Notes: a model not told the origin generated them from the letters alone. A DNA stretch of 64,000 bases from Streptomyces griseus subsp. griseus (GCF_003610995.1 NZ_CP032543.1:6820001-6884000); one strand, 5' to 3'. Shown: positions 27,921 through 37,344, counted from the first letter of the stretch. Program-made: numbers and translations.

Positions 27921-29610
27921 TCCGAGCACGGCCCGAACCGCGCCCGACGACTGGAGCAGCCGCGAGCGCACCCCCGGCACCCCACCCCGCGTGATCGTCG
28001 TCGGCGCGGGTGTGGCCGGCCTCTCCACCGGCTGCTACGCCCAGATGAGCGGCGCCAGGACCCGGATCTTCGAGAAGCACGTCCTGCCCGGCGGCTGCTG
28101 CACCGCCTGGTCGCGGGACGGCTACCTCTTCGACTACTGCATCGAGTGGCTGATCGGCACCGCCCCCGGCAACGACGCCCACCAGGTCTGGCGGGAGCTG
28201 GGCGCCCTCGACGGCAAGACCGTCACCAACTTCGAGCTGTTCAACAAGGTCGAGGACGAGAACGGCCGCTCGGTCACCTTCTACAACGACCCGGACCGGC
28301 TCGAAGCCCACCTGCTGGCGATCTCACCCGCCGACGCGCCCCTGATCCGGGCCTTCACCCGCGACCTGAAGCGGTTCATCGCCATCGACCTCTACCCGTT
28401 CCTGACGGCACCGGCCCTGCGGACCGTACGGGAGCGGGCGGCGACCCTGCGCACGGTGCTGCCGGCCTTCCGGCTCTTCTGGCGGACGGCCGCCACCCCG
28501 ATGCACGTCTTCGCCGACAAGTTCCAGGACCCGCTGCTGCGCCGGGCCTTCCGCAACATCTTCTTCCAGGACCCGGAGGGCTTCCCGCTCCTGCCGTACC
28601 TGTTCAACATGGCCGCGGCGTACCACCTCAACGCCGGCTTCCCGCAGGGTGGTTCACTCGGCCTCTCGCGCTCCGTCGAGGAGCGCTACCTCGGCCTGGG
28701 CGGGCAGGTCACCTACCGGGCCCGTACCGAGAAGATCCTGGTCGAGAACGACCGGGCGATCGGCGTCGAACTCCGCAACGGCAAGCGCTACTTCGCCGAG
28801 CACATCGTCTCCGCCGCCGACGGACACACCACCGTCCACGAACTGCTCGGCGGCCGATACACCGGCCCCAGGATCGACAAGCTCTACACCGACCTCATCC
28901 AGCGCCCCGGCACCCTCTTCCCCGCGGTCGTCTCCGCCTTCGTCGGCCTGCGCGGCGACTTCGACCCGGGCGAGGCCCACAGCACCACCCACCTCCTCCC
29001 GGAGGAGGACGGCAAGCGGCTCCCCGGCGCCCTGCAGAACAGCCTGGTCGTCCAGGCGCGCTCCCGCTACTCCGACGGCTTCGCGCCTCCGGGCCGCTCC
29101 GTCCTGCACTGCACCTACTTCAGCGACTACGCCTACTGGAAGGAGCTGCGCACCCGGAACCGCAAGGAGTACCGGGAACGCAAACACGAGGTCGCCGACT
29201 TCGTCCGCACCTTCCTGGAGCGCCGCTCCCCGGGCATCACCGACCGCATCGACCTGGTCGACGTGGCCTCGCCCGCCACCACCCACCGGTACACCGGCAA
29301 CCACAACGGCTCCATCCTCGCCTGGAAGGCGTTCTCCGACGCCGACGACGTCTCGGCCCGACTGGTCGGGAAGGACCGGATGCGGCTCCCCGGCCTCACC
29401 GGCTTCTCCATGGCCGGGCAGTGGGTCGGCATGGGCGGCCTGATCCGCGCCGCCTCCACCGGCCGCTTCGCCGTCCAGTACCTCTGCCGCGAACTCGGCC
29501 TGGAATTCCGGGCGTGGGAGAGCGAGGCCACCGAGCCCTGGCACACCGGCAAGCTGGGCCGACTGCCCCAGCTGGACCGGTGGTCAGCACGGGAGGACAC
29601 CAGCCCATGA
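27910..29610 (+). CDS. ftdC: Phytoene desaturase-like FAD oxidoreductase (FtdC-like)
   Basis: A 566-residue FAD-dependent oxidoreductase of the phytoene desaturase/carotene isomerase family. The dinucleotide-binding motif VIVVGAGVAGLSTGCY is near residue 28, followed by LPGGCCTAW, and the C-terminal FAD motif is MAGQWVGMGGLIRAA. In PTM pathways such enzymes cyclise the polyene by reductive ring formation. The start lies inside the PKS-NRPS gene (11-bp overlap), so translation is coupled. It is clearly a paralogue of the next gene. Confidence 0.9.
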   Translation: MADDPSTARTAPDDWSSRERTPGTPPRVIVVGAGVAGLSTGCYAQMSGARTRIFEKHVLPGGCCTAWSRDGYLFDYCIEWLIGTAPGNDAHQVWRELGALDGKTVTNFELFNKVEDENGRSVTFYNDPDRLEAHLLAISPADAPLIRAFTRDLKRFIAIDLYPFLTAPALRTVRERAATLRTVLPAFRLFWRTAATPMHVFADKFQDPLLRRAFRNIFFQDPEGFPLLPYLFNMAAAYHLNAGFPQGGSLGLSRSVEERYLGLGGQVTYRARTEKILVENDRAIGVELRNGKRYFAEHIVSAADGHTTVHELLGGRYTGPRIDKLYTDLIQRPGTLFPAVVSAFVGLRGDFDPGEAHSTTHLLPEEDGKRLPGALQNSLVVQARSRYSDGFAPPGRSVLHCTYFSDYAYWKELRTRNRKEYRERKHEVADFVRTFLERRSPGITDRIDLVDVASPATTHRYTGNHNGSILAWKAFSDADDVSARLVGKDRMRLPGLTGFSMAGQWVGMGGLIRAASTGRFAVQYLCRELGLEFRAWESEATEPWHTGKLGRLPQLDRWSAREDTSP

Positions 29611-31304
29611 CCAGCTCCACGACCGGCAGGACCCGTCGGCCCCGCGAGTCGATGATCATCATCGGGGGAGGCCTCGGCGGCCTCTCCACCGGCTGCTACG
29701 CCCGGATGAACGGATACCGCACCCACATCCTGGAGATGCACGAACTGCCCGGCGGCTGCTGCACCGCCTGGGAGCGCGGCGGCTTCACCCTGGACGCCTG
29801 CGTCAGCTGGCTCCTCGGCAGCGGCCCCGGCAACGAGATGCACCAGATCTGGCTGGAGCTGGGCGCGTTGCAGGGCAAGGAGATCCGCCACTTCGACGTG
29901 TTCAACATCGTGCGGGGACAGGACGGGCGGGCCGTCCATTTCTATTCCGACCCGGACCGGCTGGAGGCCCACCTCATCGGGATCTCGCCCGTCGACGCCC
30001 GTACCGTACGTAGGTTCTGCGCCCAACTGCGCAGCTTCCGCAAGGCTCTTGCCGTCTACCCGTTCCTCAAACCCGTCGGGCTGATGGGACGGGTGGAGCG
30101 GGCGCGGATGCTCGCCTCCTTCCTCCCGTACTTCAACGCCGTCCGCACCACGATCACCGTCCTGATGGCCGACTACTCGGCGAGGTTCAAGGACCCGCTC
30201 CTGCGGGAGGCCTTCAACTTCATCCTGTACGAGAAGCACCCGAACTTCCCCGTCCTGCCCTTCCACTTCCAACTCGCCTCCCACGCCAACCTCTCGGCGG
30301 GAGTCCCCGAAGGCGGCTCTCTCGGCCTCGCCCGGTCGATCGAGGCCCGCTACCGCCGGCTCGGCGGGGAGATCTCGTACAACACCAAGGTCGAGACGGT
30401 GATCGTCGAGGACGACCGCGCGGTGGGCGTCCGGCTCAGCGACGGCAGTGAACTGCGCGCCGACATCGTGGTGTCGGCCTGCGACGGCTACACGACGACC
30501 ATGAAGTTCCTGGAGGGCCGATACCTGGGCGAGGAGTACCGCAAGCTCTACACGCGCACCATCCACGAGCCCGGCATGGTCTTCCCCGGCTACTTCACCC
30601 TCTTCCTCGGCCTCTCCCGCCCCTTTCCGGAAGGGGACCCCTGCACGACGTACCTCCTCGACGAAGCGACGGCCGCGAAGCTCACCGGGATCCGCCACGC
30701 CAGCATCAACGTCCAGTTCCGCAACCGGCATTACCCCGAACTCTCCCCGGACGGCACCACCGTCGTCTACGCCACCTACTTCTGCGACATCGCCCCCTGG
30801 CGGGCCCTGGACGAAGGCCCCGAGCAGGTCACCCGCACGCGCGGCGGCCAGGAGCTGCACACCCTGCCCGTCCGCCACGGCCGCGGCTACTACGCGGCCA
30901 AACGGCGGGCCCGCGAGACGCTCGTCGACTTCCTGGAGCAGCGCTTCCCGGGCATCCGCGACGCCATCGTCGTACGCGATGTCTCCAGCCCGCTCACCCA
31001 GGTCCGCTACACCGGCAACTACGACGGCACGGTGCTGGGCTGGCAGCCGTTCGTGGAGAGCGGCGAGACCCTCGAAGAGCTGGTCAAGAAGTACGGCCCG
31101 GGGCTGCCGGGCCTGGCGGACTTCTACCAGTCCGGTGTCTGGGCCACCACCGGGGGGCTGATCCGGGCGGCCGCCGCCGGACGCCACGTCATGCAGTTCG
31201 TCTGCCGCGACGACGGCAGGCCCTTCACGGCGTCGGTCGACCTCACCGCGCCCCCGCCGACCCACCGCGTCATCCCCGTACCGACGTCAGGGAAGAACAC
31301 ATGA
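29607..31304 (+). CDS. ftdD: Phytoene desaturase-like FAD oxidoreductase (FtdD-like)
   Basis: A 565-residue paralogue of the preceding protein. The FAD motif IIIGGGLGGLSTGCY is near residue 17, LPGGCCTAWERGG follows, and the C-terminal motif VWATTGGLIRAAAAG is conserved. Two such paralogues side by side are the hallmark of PTM clusters and are thought to form successive carbocycles. It overlaps the previous stop by ATGA with GGAGGA upstream, and its own stop overlaps the next start in the same way. Compared with FtdC it has an extra polar insertion around RTRGGQELHTLPVR. Confidence 0.9.
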   Translation: MTSSTTGRTRRPRESMIIIGGGLGGLSTGCYARMNGYRTHILEMHELPGGCCTAWERGGFTLDACVSWLLGSGPGNEMHQIWLELGALQGKEIRHFDVFNIVRGQDGRAVHFYSDPDRLEAHLIGISPVDARTVRRFCAQLRSFRKALAVYPFLKPVGLMGRVERARMLASFLPYFNAVRTTITVLMADYSARFKDPLLREAFNFILYEKHPNFPVLPFHFQLASHANLSAGVPEGGSLGLARSIEARYRRLGGEISYNTKVETVIVEDDRAVGVRLSDGSELRADIVVSACDGYTTTMKFLEGRYLGEEYRKLYTRTIHEPGMVFPGYFTLFLGLSRPFPEGDPCTTYLLDEATAAKLTGIRHASINVQFRNRHYPELSPDGTTVVYATYFCDIAPWRALDEGPEQVTRTRGGQELHTLPVRHGRGYYAAKRRARETLVDFLEQRFPGIRDAIVVRDVSSPLTQVRYTGNYDGTVLGWQPFVESGETLEELVKKYGPGLPGLADFYQSGVWATTGGLIRAAAAGRHVMQFVCRDDGRPFTASVDLTAPPPTHRVIPVPTSGKNT

Positions 31305-32356
31305 AGATCGAGAAATGGGTGGTCCGCGAGCACGTCGAGGGCGTCCCCGACGTGGACCGCGTCTACGAGAAGGTCGTCGAGAACGTCGACGTGACCCTGG
31401 CCCCCGACGAGATGCTCCTGCGCACGCTGTACGTCTCCGTCGACCCCTACCTCCAGGGCATCGCCCTCGACACCCCGATCGGGGCCCATATGGGCGCCGA
31501 CTCGATCATGGAGGTCGTCGAGGCCGGACCACGCGCCGCCCACCGCGTCGGCGACCTCGTCCAGGGCTTCGGCGGCTGGCGCTCCCATGTCGTCTCCACC
31601 GGGGAGGCCGAGCTCTGGCAGACCGGCACGTTCCCCATGGTCTTCCCGGCCTACCGCAGGCTGGACCCCCGGTGGTACGACGACGCCCTGCCGCTCCCGA
31701 CCGCGCTGAGCGTGATGGGCGGCCCGGGCATGACGGCCTGGGGCACCCTCGCCAAGTACATGACGGTGACGCCCGGGGACACCTTCGTCATCAGCGGGGC
31801 CTCCGGCGCGGTCGGCGCGCTCGTCGGCCAGCTCGCCGCACTCGCGGGCGCCCGCGTCATCGGCACGACCTCGTCCCCGGAGAAGGCCGAGTACCTCCTC
31901 GGCCTCGGCTTCGACACGGTCGTCGTCTACCGGCACACCGACAGCGCCGGCACCGTCCGCGAGGCGCTGACCCGGGCGGCCCCCCACGGGGTCGACCGTT
32001 ACTTCGACAACCTCGGCGGCACGGTCACCGACGTGGTGTTCTCCATGCTCAACGTCGGCAGTCAGGTCGCGGTGTGCTGGCAGTGGGCGACCCAGGTCGG
32101 CAACGAGGACACCGGCCCGCGCCTGTTGCCCTATCTGATGTTCCCGCGCGCCACGGTCCGGGGGATCTTCTCGCTGGAGTGGTTCACCGAGCAGAACTGG
32201 AAGGACCTCCACACGGAGCTGGGCGGGCGGGTCCGGCGCGGAGAGGTCGTCTGCGACCACACCCTCCACCACGGCTTCGACGCCATCCCCACCGCGTACG
32301 GAAGCCTCTACCGCGACCCGTCGGACCACCGGGGCAAGGTGCTGGTCGCGCTGTGA
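31301..32356 (+). CDS. ftdE: NADP-dependent medium-chain reductase (FtdE-like)
   Basis: A 351-residue zinc-independent medium-chain dehydrogenase/reductase of the leukotriene B4 dehydrogenase/enoyl reductase type. The nucleotide-binding motif is ISGASGAVGALVGQLA, and VDRYFDNLGG is the conserved family motif. No catalytic-zinc ligands are present. In PTM pathways this enzyme closes an inner ring of the polycycle. It begins with an ATGA overlap with the FtdD gene. Product ring pattern (5-5, 5-5-6 or 5-6-5) depends on which homologues are present and cannot be settled from this sequence. Confidence 0.9.
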   Translation: MKIEKWVVREHVEGVPDVDRVYEKVVENVDVTLAPDEMLLRTLYVSVDPYLQGIALDTPIGAHMGADSIMEVVEAGPRAAHRVGDLVQGFGGWRSHVVSTGEAELWQTGTFPMVFPAYRRLDPRWYDDALPLPTALSVMGGPGMTAWGTLAKYMTVTPGDTFVISGASGAVGALVGQLAALAGARVIGTTSSPEKAEYLLGLGFDTVVVYRHTDSAGTVREALTRAAPHGVDRYFDNLGGTVTDVVFSMLNVGSQVAVCWQWATQVGNEDTGPRLLPYLMFPRATVRGIFSLEWFTEQNWKDLHTELGGRVRRGEVVCDHTLHHGFDAIPTAYGSLYRDPSDHRGKVLVAL

Positions 32357-32400
32357 GGACCGCGGAGGCCCAACCACCCGCTCTGCCGAAGGAGTTCACG

Positions 32401-33585
32401 ATGGCCGTCACCGAACCGCCGTCCCTGGTCCCCCTGCACCGGCTGCACTTCGAGGAACCGGGCCCGCCCCGCCTCGGTGAACTGCCGGGCGGAGCCCCCG
32501 CCTGGCTGGTCAGCCGGTACGCCGACGTCCGCCAGGTGCTCTCCGACCCCCGCTTCGGCCGGGCCCGGCTGTACGCCGACGACGCACCCGCGCTCTCCGT
32601 CGTACCGGACCTCGTGAACAACCCCGACCTGATGTTCAACCAGGACGGCCCCGACCACCTGCGGCTGCGCCGGACCCTGCGCCGCGCGTTCACGCCGAGA
32701 GCCGTCGCCCGCTGGCAGCCGTGGATCGCCGCCATCGTGGAGGGGCTGCTGGACCGGCTTGAGGGACGGCGCGGACCCGTCGACGCGGTCGAGGAGTTCA
32801 CGCTGCCCCTCCCCGTGGCGGTGATCAGCCGGCTGATGGGCCTGGACGCGTCCGCTCACGGCCGGCTGCGCCACTGGAGCGAGCACGCCTTCTCCGACGG
32901 CTCCCACCCCGGGGGCGAGGTGGAGTCCGTGCTGAAGGAGTTCGGCGCGTTCGGCGCCGAACTCCTCGCCGAGCGGCGGCGCGCCCCCGGTGACGACCTG
33001 ATCAGCAGCCTGGTGCGGGCCGCCGACGAGGAGGGCGGGCTCCCCGAGGCGCAGTTGGTGAGCCTGGTGTGCGGGCTCGTCGTCGGCGGCCACGACAGCA
33101 CGATGACCATGCTGGGCAACGCGCTGCTCTACCTCCTCGGCGAACGCCCGGAGAGCTGGCCCCGGATCGGCGCGGACGAGGAGGCAGCCGGCAGGGTGGC
33201 GGACCGGCTCATCCACCTCGTCCCACTGGGCGACGACCGGGGAACGGCACGCCACGCGGCCGAGGACGTCGAGGTCGGCGGGGTGGTGATCCCGGCCGGC
33301 GCGGTCGCCCTGGCGGACTGCGGCGCCGCCAACCGGGACCCGGAGGTCTTCCCCCGCCACACCCGCGACGACCTGTTCGCCCCGCTGGAGGCCCCCACCC
33401 TCTCCTTCGGTGCCGGGGCCCACTACTGCCTGGGCGCCTGGCTGGCCCGTACGGAGCTCCGGACCGCCCTGCACCTACTGGCCGCCCGCCTCCCGGAGCT
33501 GCGCCTGGCGGAGCCCCCGGACGCGGTGCTCTGGCGGACCGGAACGACATCGCGCAGTCCGCGGAGGCTCCTGGTGAGCTGGTGA
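32401..33585 (+). CDS. ftdF: Cytochrome P450 of the PTM cluster (FtdF-like)
   Basis: A 394-residue cytochrome P450. The heme loop FGAGAHYCLGAW places the thiolate ligand at Cys343, and the I-helix oxygen-activation motif is GGHDST. The K-helix ExxR motif is not recognisable: by alignment the position reads D268-R-L-I271, so both conserved residues are changed. Some streptomycete P450s naturally lack ExxR. The start ATG 32401 follows AAGGAG at good spacing. It is the last gene of the PTM cluster and is expected to oxidise the carbocycle. It converges with the DUF4333 gene 10 bp away, which marks the cluster edge. Confidence 0.88.
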   Translation: MAVTEPPSLVPLHRLHFEEPGPPRLGELPGGAPAWLVSRYADVRQVLSDPRFGRARLYADDAPALSVVPDLVNNPDLMFNQDGPDHLRLRRTLRRAFTPRAVARWQPWIAAIVEGLLDRLEGRRGPVDAVEEFTLPLPVAVISRLMGLDASAHGRLRHWSEHAFSDGSHPGGEVESVLKEFGAFGAELLAERRRAPGDDLISSLVRAADEEGGLPEAQLVSLVCGLVVGGHDSTMTMLGNALLYLLGERPESWPRIGADEEAAGRVADRLIHLVPLGDDRGTARHAAEDVEVGGVVIPAGAVALADCGAANRDPEVFPRHTRDDLFAPLEAPTLSFGAGAHYCLGAWLARTELRTALHLLAARLPELRLAEPPDAVLWRTGTTSRSPRRLLVSW

Positions 33586-33595
33586 GGCGGTGGTG

Positions 33596-34309
33596 CTAGC
33601 GGACCTGCTCGAAGCTCGGGCCGTAGTTGCCGGCCTTGACGCGCAGCGTCTCGTACCCGCCGTCGCCCTGGTTGCCGTACTTGCTCCAGTACTGGCAGGT
33701 CAGACCGGAGTCGGCGTCGAAGTCGACGGCTGTGGCGGCGGGGAACTCCTCGCAGGCGAGCTTGGACGCGTCGGAGCGGCTGCCGTACTGCTCGAACAGC
33801 TGGTTGTAGACGACCTTCGCGACGATCAGTCCCTTGAGGGGCTTGGCGTTGTAGAAGGTCATGAAGCTGCCCTCCTTGTACGAGTCGCTGATCTTGACCT
33901 CGTACGGGATGACAGCGCCCTCGTAGGTGACGTTGCAGGTGCTGACGGCCCCAGCCTTCTGCGTCACCCCGTCCGGGCACTCGGCGCTGGTCTTGCCGGG
34001 CACCTTGACCCGGCCGAGCACCTGCTCCTGGAGCTTGTGCTCCACCCGCTCGGCGAACGGGGCGCTGTTCTCCGGCTTCGGCAGGACCTTGAGCTGCCCG
34101 TCAGAGGAGCTGTCGAGTACGTCCTTCTGCGGGCCGTCCACGGCCACGGGCAGCGCCGCGGCCTGCGGGGCGGCGGTCGTCTTCTTCACGGTGTCGGGCT
34201 TGGAGTCGGCGGCGGGGGTCGCGGCCGTGCCGGAGGAGTCCCCGGAGCCGCAGCCGACCGCGAGGATGCCGACGGCGGCCAGTCCGATGATCTTCTTGGT
34301 GTAGTGCAT
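33596..34309 (-). CDS. DUF4333-type secreted lipoprotein
   Basis: A 237-residue lipoprotein: hydrophobic signal with the lipobox LAVGC and lipidated Cys20, a Ser/Thr/Ala-rich linker, and two copies of a compact domain with paired cysteines resembling DUF4333 (ECPDGVTQKAGAVSTCNV, and a second region ending ADSGLTCQYW). DUF4333 domains are small extracytoplasmic modules in actinobacteria with no known activity. It is outside the PTM cluster and converges with the P450 gene. Confidence 0.78.
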   Translation of the reverse strand: MHYTKKIIGLAAVGILAVGCGSGDSSGTAATPAADSKPDTVKKTTAAPQAAALPVAVDGPQKDVLDSSSDGQLKVLPKPENSAPFAERVEHKLQEQVLGRVKVPGKTSAECPDGVTQKAGAVSTCNVTYEGAVIPYEVKISDSYKEGSFMTFYNAKPLKGLIVAKVVYNQLFEQYGSRSDASKLACEEFPAATAVDFDADSGLTCQYWSKYGNQGDGGYETLRVKAGNYGPSFEQVR

Positions 34310-34624
34310 AAGCGCAGCCTAAAAGTCGCCACGGACTGCTCCGGGGCCTGCGGAAGGGGGCGGAGGCGGCCCGGGCTCCCTTCGAAAACCGGACATTGTG
34401 GAGGGAATCCTTCCACTTCGCAGCGCCCCACCCGCCCCACAGGCACCTGACGGTGGCCCAGACGAGAAGGGGTCGTAGCGCGACTGTGACGCCCGGGGCA
34501 CCACCGCCCGGTCCCTGCCGCCATCCGGCAGGTCTGTCCGGCGGCTGTGTGGGCAGACGGCGTAACGCCGGAGGAGAACAGGCTCCTCCGGCGCCGCCGT
34601 GAGGCGGAGGACCCGGGGGACCCG
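34310..34624. other. 315-bp divergent intergenic region
   Basis: This lies between the DUF4333 lipoprotein gene and the PAP2-kinase gene. It contains no protein-like frame. It must hold both promoters. Just before the PAP2-kinase start, CTCCGGCGCCGCC and GGCGGAGG could form a small hairpin near the ribosome site. Confidence 0.45.
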
Positions 34625-36352
34625 ATGCCGACCACCACGCCCGCGAGAGCGACCGACCCGTCCGGAATTCCGGCACCGCCACGCCTGGGCCACTCACCCG
34701 CCCTGAGCAGCGGCGCCGGCCGCGCGGTGGCCCGGATCGCGGCCTTCGCGGTCTGCCAGGCGGCGATGATCGCGGGCCTCGGACTGCTGATCACCGGGCC
34801 CGCGCGGAACATCTGGCCGCTCTCCGCCGAGGACGCGCTGAACGAGGCCTTCGAACGCGTACGTACGGATACGCTGACCACCGCATCGGCGGTCGCCTCC
34901 GGCGCGGGGGACACCTCCACCGTCGTCGGCCTCACCGTCCTGGCCTGCCTGGCCCTCCTCGTGGTGCCGCCGTTCCCCCGGTGGCGCGCGGCGCTCTTCC
35001 TGGCCCTGGGCGTCTGGCTCCAGTCCGTGGTCTTCCTCGTCATCACCGAGTCCGTGGACCGGATGCGTCCGGACGTGGAGCGCCTGGACGCCTCACCGCC
35101 GACGTCCAGTTACACCTCCGGTCACACCGGAGCGGCCACCGCGCTCTACGCCGGGCTGGCCGTCCTGGTGCTGTCCAGGGTCCGCAACCGCTGGGGCAGG
35201 GCCGTCGGCGCCCTCCTGCTGCTGATTCCGCTCCTGGTGGGCCTGGCCAGGCTGTACCGCGGCATGCACCACCCCAGCGACGTCGTGGGCGGGCTGCTCA
35301 ACGGCGCGCTCTCGCTGTTCGTCGTCGGGCGTGCCGTGCTCGCCGACGACGCCTGGGCCGCACGGCCCCCGGCAGACGCGGTCGACATCGCCGTGGCCGC
35401 CGCCGAGAGCCGGCCCGGCCCGGGGCGCGAGTCCGCCGTGGTGATCGTCAACCCGACCGTCACCGACACCGCCACCCGTGACCGGCTGCGGCTCGTCCTC
35501 GCCCAACGGGGCCACAAGGACGTGGCGTTCGTGGAGACCACCGAGCGCGACACCGGGGGTGGCCAGGCGGCCGACGCGGTACGCGGCGGAGCGGGCCTCG
35601 TGGTGGCGTGCGGCGGCGACGGCACCATCCGCGCGGTCGCCGACGCACTGGCCGGAACCGGTGTCGCGCTGGCCGTCGTGCCCTGCGGTACGGGCAACCT
35701 CCTGGCCCGGAGCCTCGGGCTGCCCCTCGCGCCCGCCGACGCGCTGGCCGCCGGACTCACCGGCGAACGCCGCGCGCTGGACCTCGGCGCCATCAGCGGC
35801 GACGGGATCGCCCGTACGCACTTCACGGCCATGGCGGGAGCCGGACTCGACGCGACGGTGATGGAGTCCACCTCGGACCGCGCCAAGTCGGCGCTCGGCT
35901 GGCCCGCCTACGTCCTGGCCGGGCTCGGCCAACTGCGAGCACCCCGGCTCCGGTTGGCGGTCGCACTCGACGGCGGACCGGTGCTGCACCGCACCGCCCG
36001 CCTGGTCCTCGTCGCCAACATCGGCACCGTCCAGGGCGGTACGGCCCTGGTCCCCGGCGCCCGGCCCGACGACGGGCTGCTGGACCTCGCCCTCTTCGAC
36101 CCCCGGGGCGTGGGCGGCTGGCTGCGGGCGGCGGGCGTGCTGCTGCGCGGCTCGCGGCCCGCCGGGGGCGGCACCGCCGCCGGTGCGCACGGGGGCCCGG
36201 TCGAGTTCTTCACCTTCCGCCACGCCGAACTCACCTTCACCCGGCCCCAGCCCCGCGAAGTGGACGGCGACCCGGTGGCCCCCGGCCGCCGGATCATCGC
36301 CGAGGTCAGGCCCGGCGCCCTCACCGTCCTGCTGCCCGCCGGGGAGAAGTGA
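34625..36352 (+). CDS. PAP2 phosphatase-diacylglycerol kinase fusion
   Basis: A 575-residue two-domain protein. The N-terminal half (about 30-240) has five or six membrane helices and PAP2 motifs (SSYTSGHTGAATAL and RLYRGMHHPSDVV, with catalytic histidines). The C-terminal half (about 265-575) is a lipid kinase of the DAGK/YegS fold with the ATP-binding motif CGGDGTIRAV and PCGTGNLLAR. Together it could interconvert phosphatidic acid-type lipids and their dephosphorylated forms at the membrane. The ATG at 34625 fits the domain start. It heads a three-gene envelope operon. Confidence 0.88.
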   Translation: MPTTTPARATDPSGIPAPPRLGHSPALSSGAGRAVARIAAFAVCQAAMIAGLGLLITGPARNIWPLSAEDALNEAFERVRTDTLTTASAVASGAGDTSTVVGLTVLACLALLVVPPFPRWRAALFLALGVWLQSVVFLVITESVDRMRPDVERLDASPPTSSYTSGHTGAATALYAGLAVLVLSRVRNRWGRAVGALLLLIPLLVGLARLYRGMHHPSDVVGGLLNGALSLFVVGRAVLADDAWAARPPADAVDIAVAAAESRPGPGRESAVVIVNPTVTDTATRDRLRLVLAQRGHKDVAFVETTERDTGGGQAADAVRGGAGLVVACGGDGTIRAVADALAGTGVALAVVPCGTGNLLARSLGLPLAPADALAAGLTGERRALDLGAISGDGIARTHFTAMAGAGLDATVMESTSDRAKSALGWPAYVLAGLGQLRAPRLRLAVALDGGPVLHRTARLVLVANIGTVQGGTALVPGARPDDGLLDLALFDPRGVGGWLRAAGVLLRGSRPAGGGTAAGAHGGPVEFFTFRHAELTFTRPQPREVDGDPVAPGRRIIAEVRPGALTVLLPAGEK

Positions 36353-36390
36353 TGGGAACCACCGCCCTGCCGCCCGTACGGGGGAAGTGA
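36352..36390 (+). other. 12-codon mini-ORF between coupled genes
   Basis: The ATG at 36352 overlaps the stop of the PAP2-kinase gene, and the mini-ORF's own TGA (36388-36390) overlaps the BrkB start (TGATG both times). It reads MGTTALPPVRGK. The 15-bp GAAGTGATGGGAACC around this ATG is repeated exactly at the BrkB start, so the mini-ORF looks like a duplicated start region. Confidence 0.5.
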
Positions 36391-37343
36391 TGGGAACCGC
36401 GACCCGGGTGCCGGTCACCAAGGACATGACCGGCGACGAACTCTCCGCCGACGAAGCCCTCGTGGCGCTGCGCCGGTACGGCCGCTGGCCGCTGCTGCGC
36501 GACGCCTTCGTACGCTTCCGCTACGCCGACGGCTTCAGCCACTCCCGAGCACTGGCCCTCCAGACGATCCTGGCGATCATCCCCCTGGTGATCGCGTTCG
36601 TCGGACTCTCCGCCGCGCTGCACACCGAGAACATCGGAAGACTCGCCCAGCTGACGATCCACAGTCTGAGCGAAGGACCGAGCGCCCCGGTGGTGGACGA
36701 GGCTCTGAACCGCAGCCGGCAAGGCGGCGGCGACGGGGCCGAGATCGCCCTCTGGTTCGGCCTGCTCTTCTCCCTGGTCAACGTCACGACGGCGATGTGC
36801 CAGATAGAGCGCGGAGCCAACCGGATCTACGGTGTGGAGCGGGACCGGGTCTTCCACCTCAAGTATCTGCGGGGCCTGGTCATGTCGTTGAGCGCCGGCC
36901 TGCCGCTCGGCATCGCCTCGATCATGATCGTGGCCGGCGGGGACTTCGTCACGGCCGCCACCACCGTCTACGGACTCGGCGACGGCGCACGGACCGCCCT
37001 GGACCTGATCCGCGTCCCGCTCGGCCTGCTGCTGGTCCTGATCTCCGCCAGCGCGATCTTCCGGCGCTCGCCGCGCCGCCGGCAGCCCGGGTACACCTGG
37101 CTAGCCTTCGGCGCCGCCGTCTACCTGGTGCTGTGGACCCTGCTGACCTGGCTGCTCGGCCTCTACCTCGAACTCAGCGGCTCCTTCGACACGGTCTACG
37201 GACCGCTGAGCCTCTTCATGGCCCTGCTCCTGTGGTCCTACCTGACCTCCCTGTCCCTCTTCCTCGGACTGTCCTTCGCCGCCCAGCTGGAAGCCGTACG
37301 CGCGCGCAAGCCCGGCCCGATCACCGCCGATCCAGGAACCTGA
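36390..37343 (+). CDS. YihY/BrkB-like inner membrane protein
   Basis: A 317-residue protein with six to seven membrane helices and the YihY/BrkB pattern (RALALQTILAIIPLVIAF near residue 50; RGLVMSLSAGLPLG; FDTVYGPLSLFMALLLWSYL). The family is widespread, once misnamed ribonuclease BN, and its function is unknown. The start at 36390 overlaps the mini-ORF stop, with GGGGGAAG upstream. It is in an operon between two PAP2-family proteins, which supports a lipid or envelope role. Confidence 0.87.
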   Translation: MGTATRVPVTKDMTGDELSADEALVALRRYGRWPLLRDAFVRFRYADGFSHSRALALQTILAIIPLVIAFVGLSAALHTENIGRLAQLTIHSLSEGPSAPVVDEALNRSRQGGGDGAEIALWFGLLFSLVNVTTAMCQIERGANRIYGVERDRVFHLKYLRGLVMSLSAGLPLGIASIMIVAGGDFVTAATTVYGLGDGARTALDLIRVPLGLLLVLISASAIFRRSPRRRQPGYTWLAFGAAVYLVLWTLLTWLLGLYLELSGSFDTVYGPLSLFMALLLWSYLTSLSLFLGLSFAAQLEAVRARKPGPITADPGT

Positions 37344-37344
37344 C

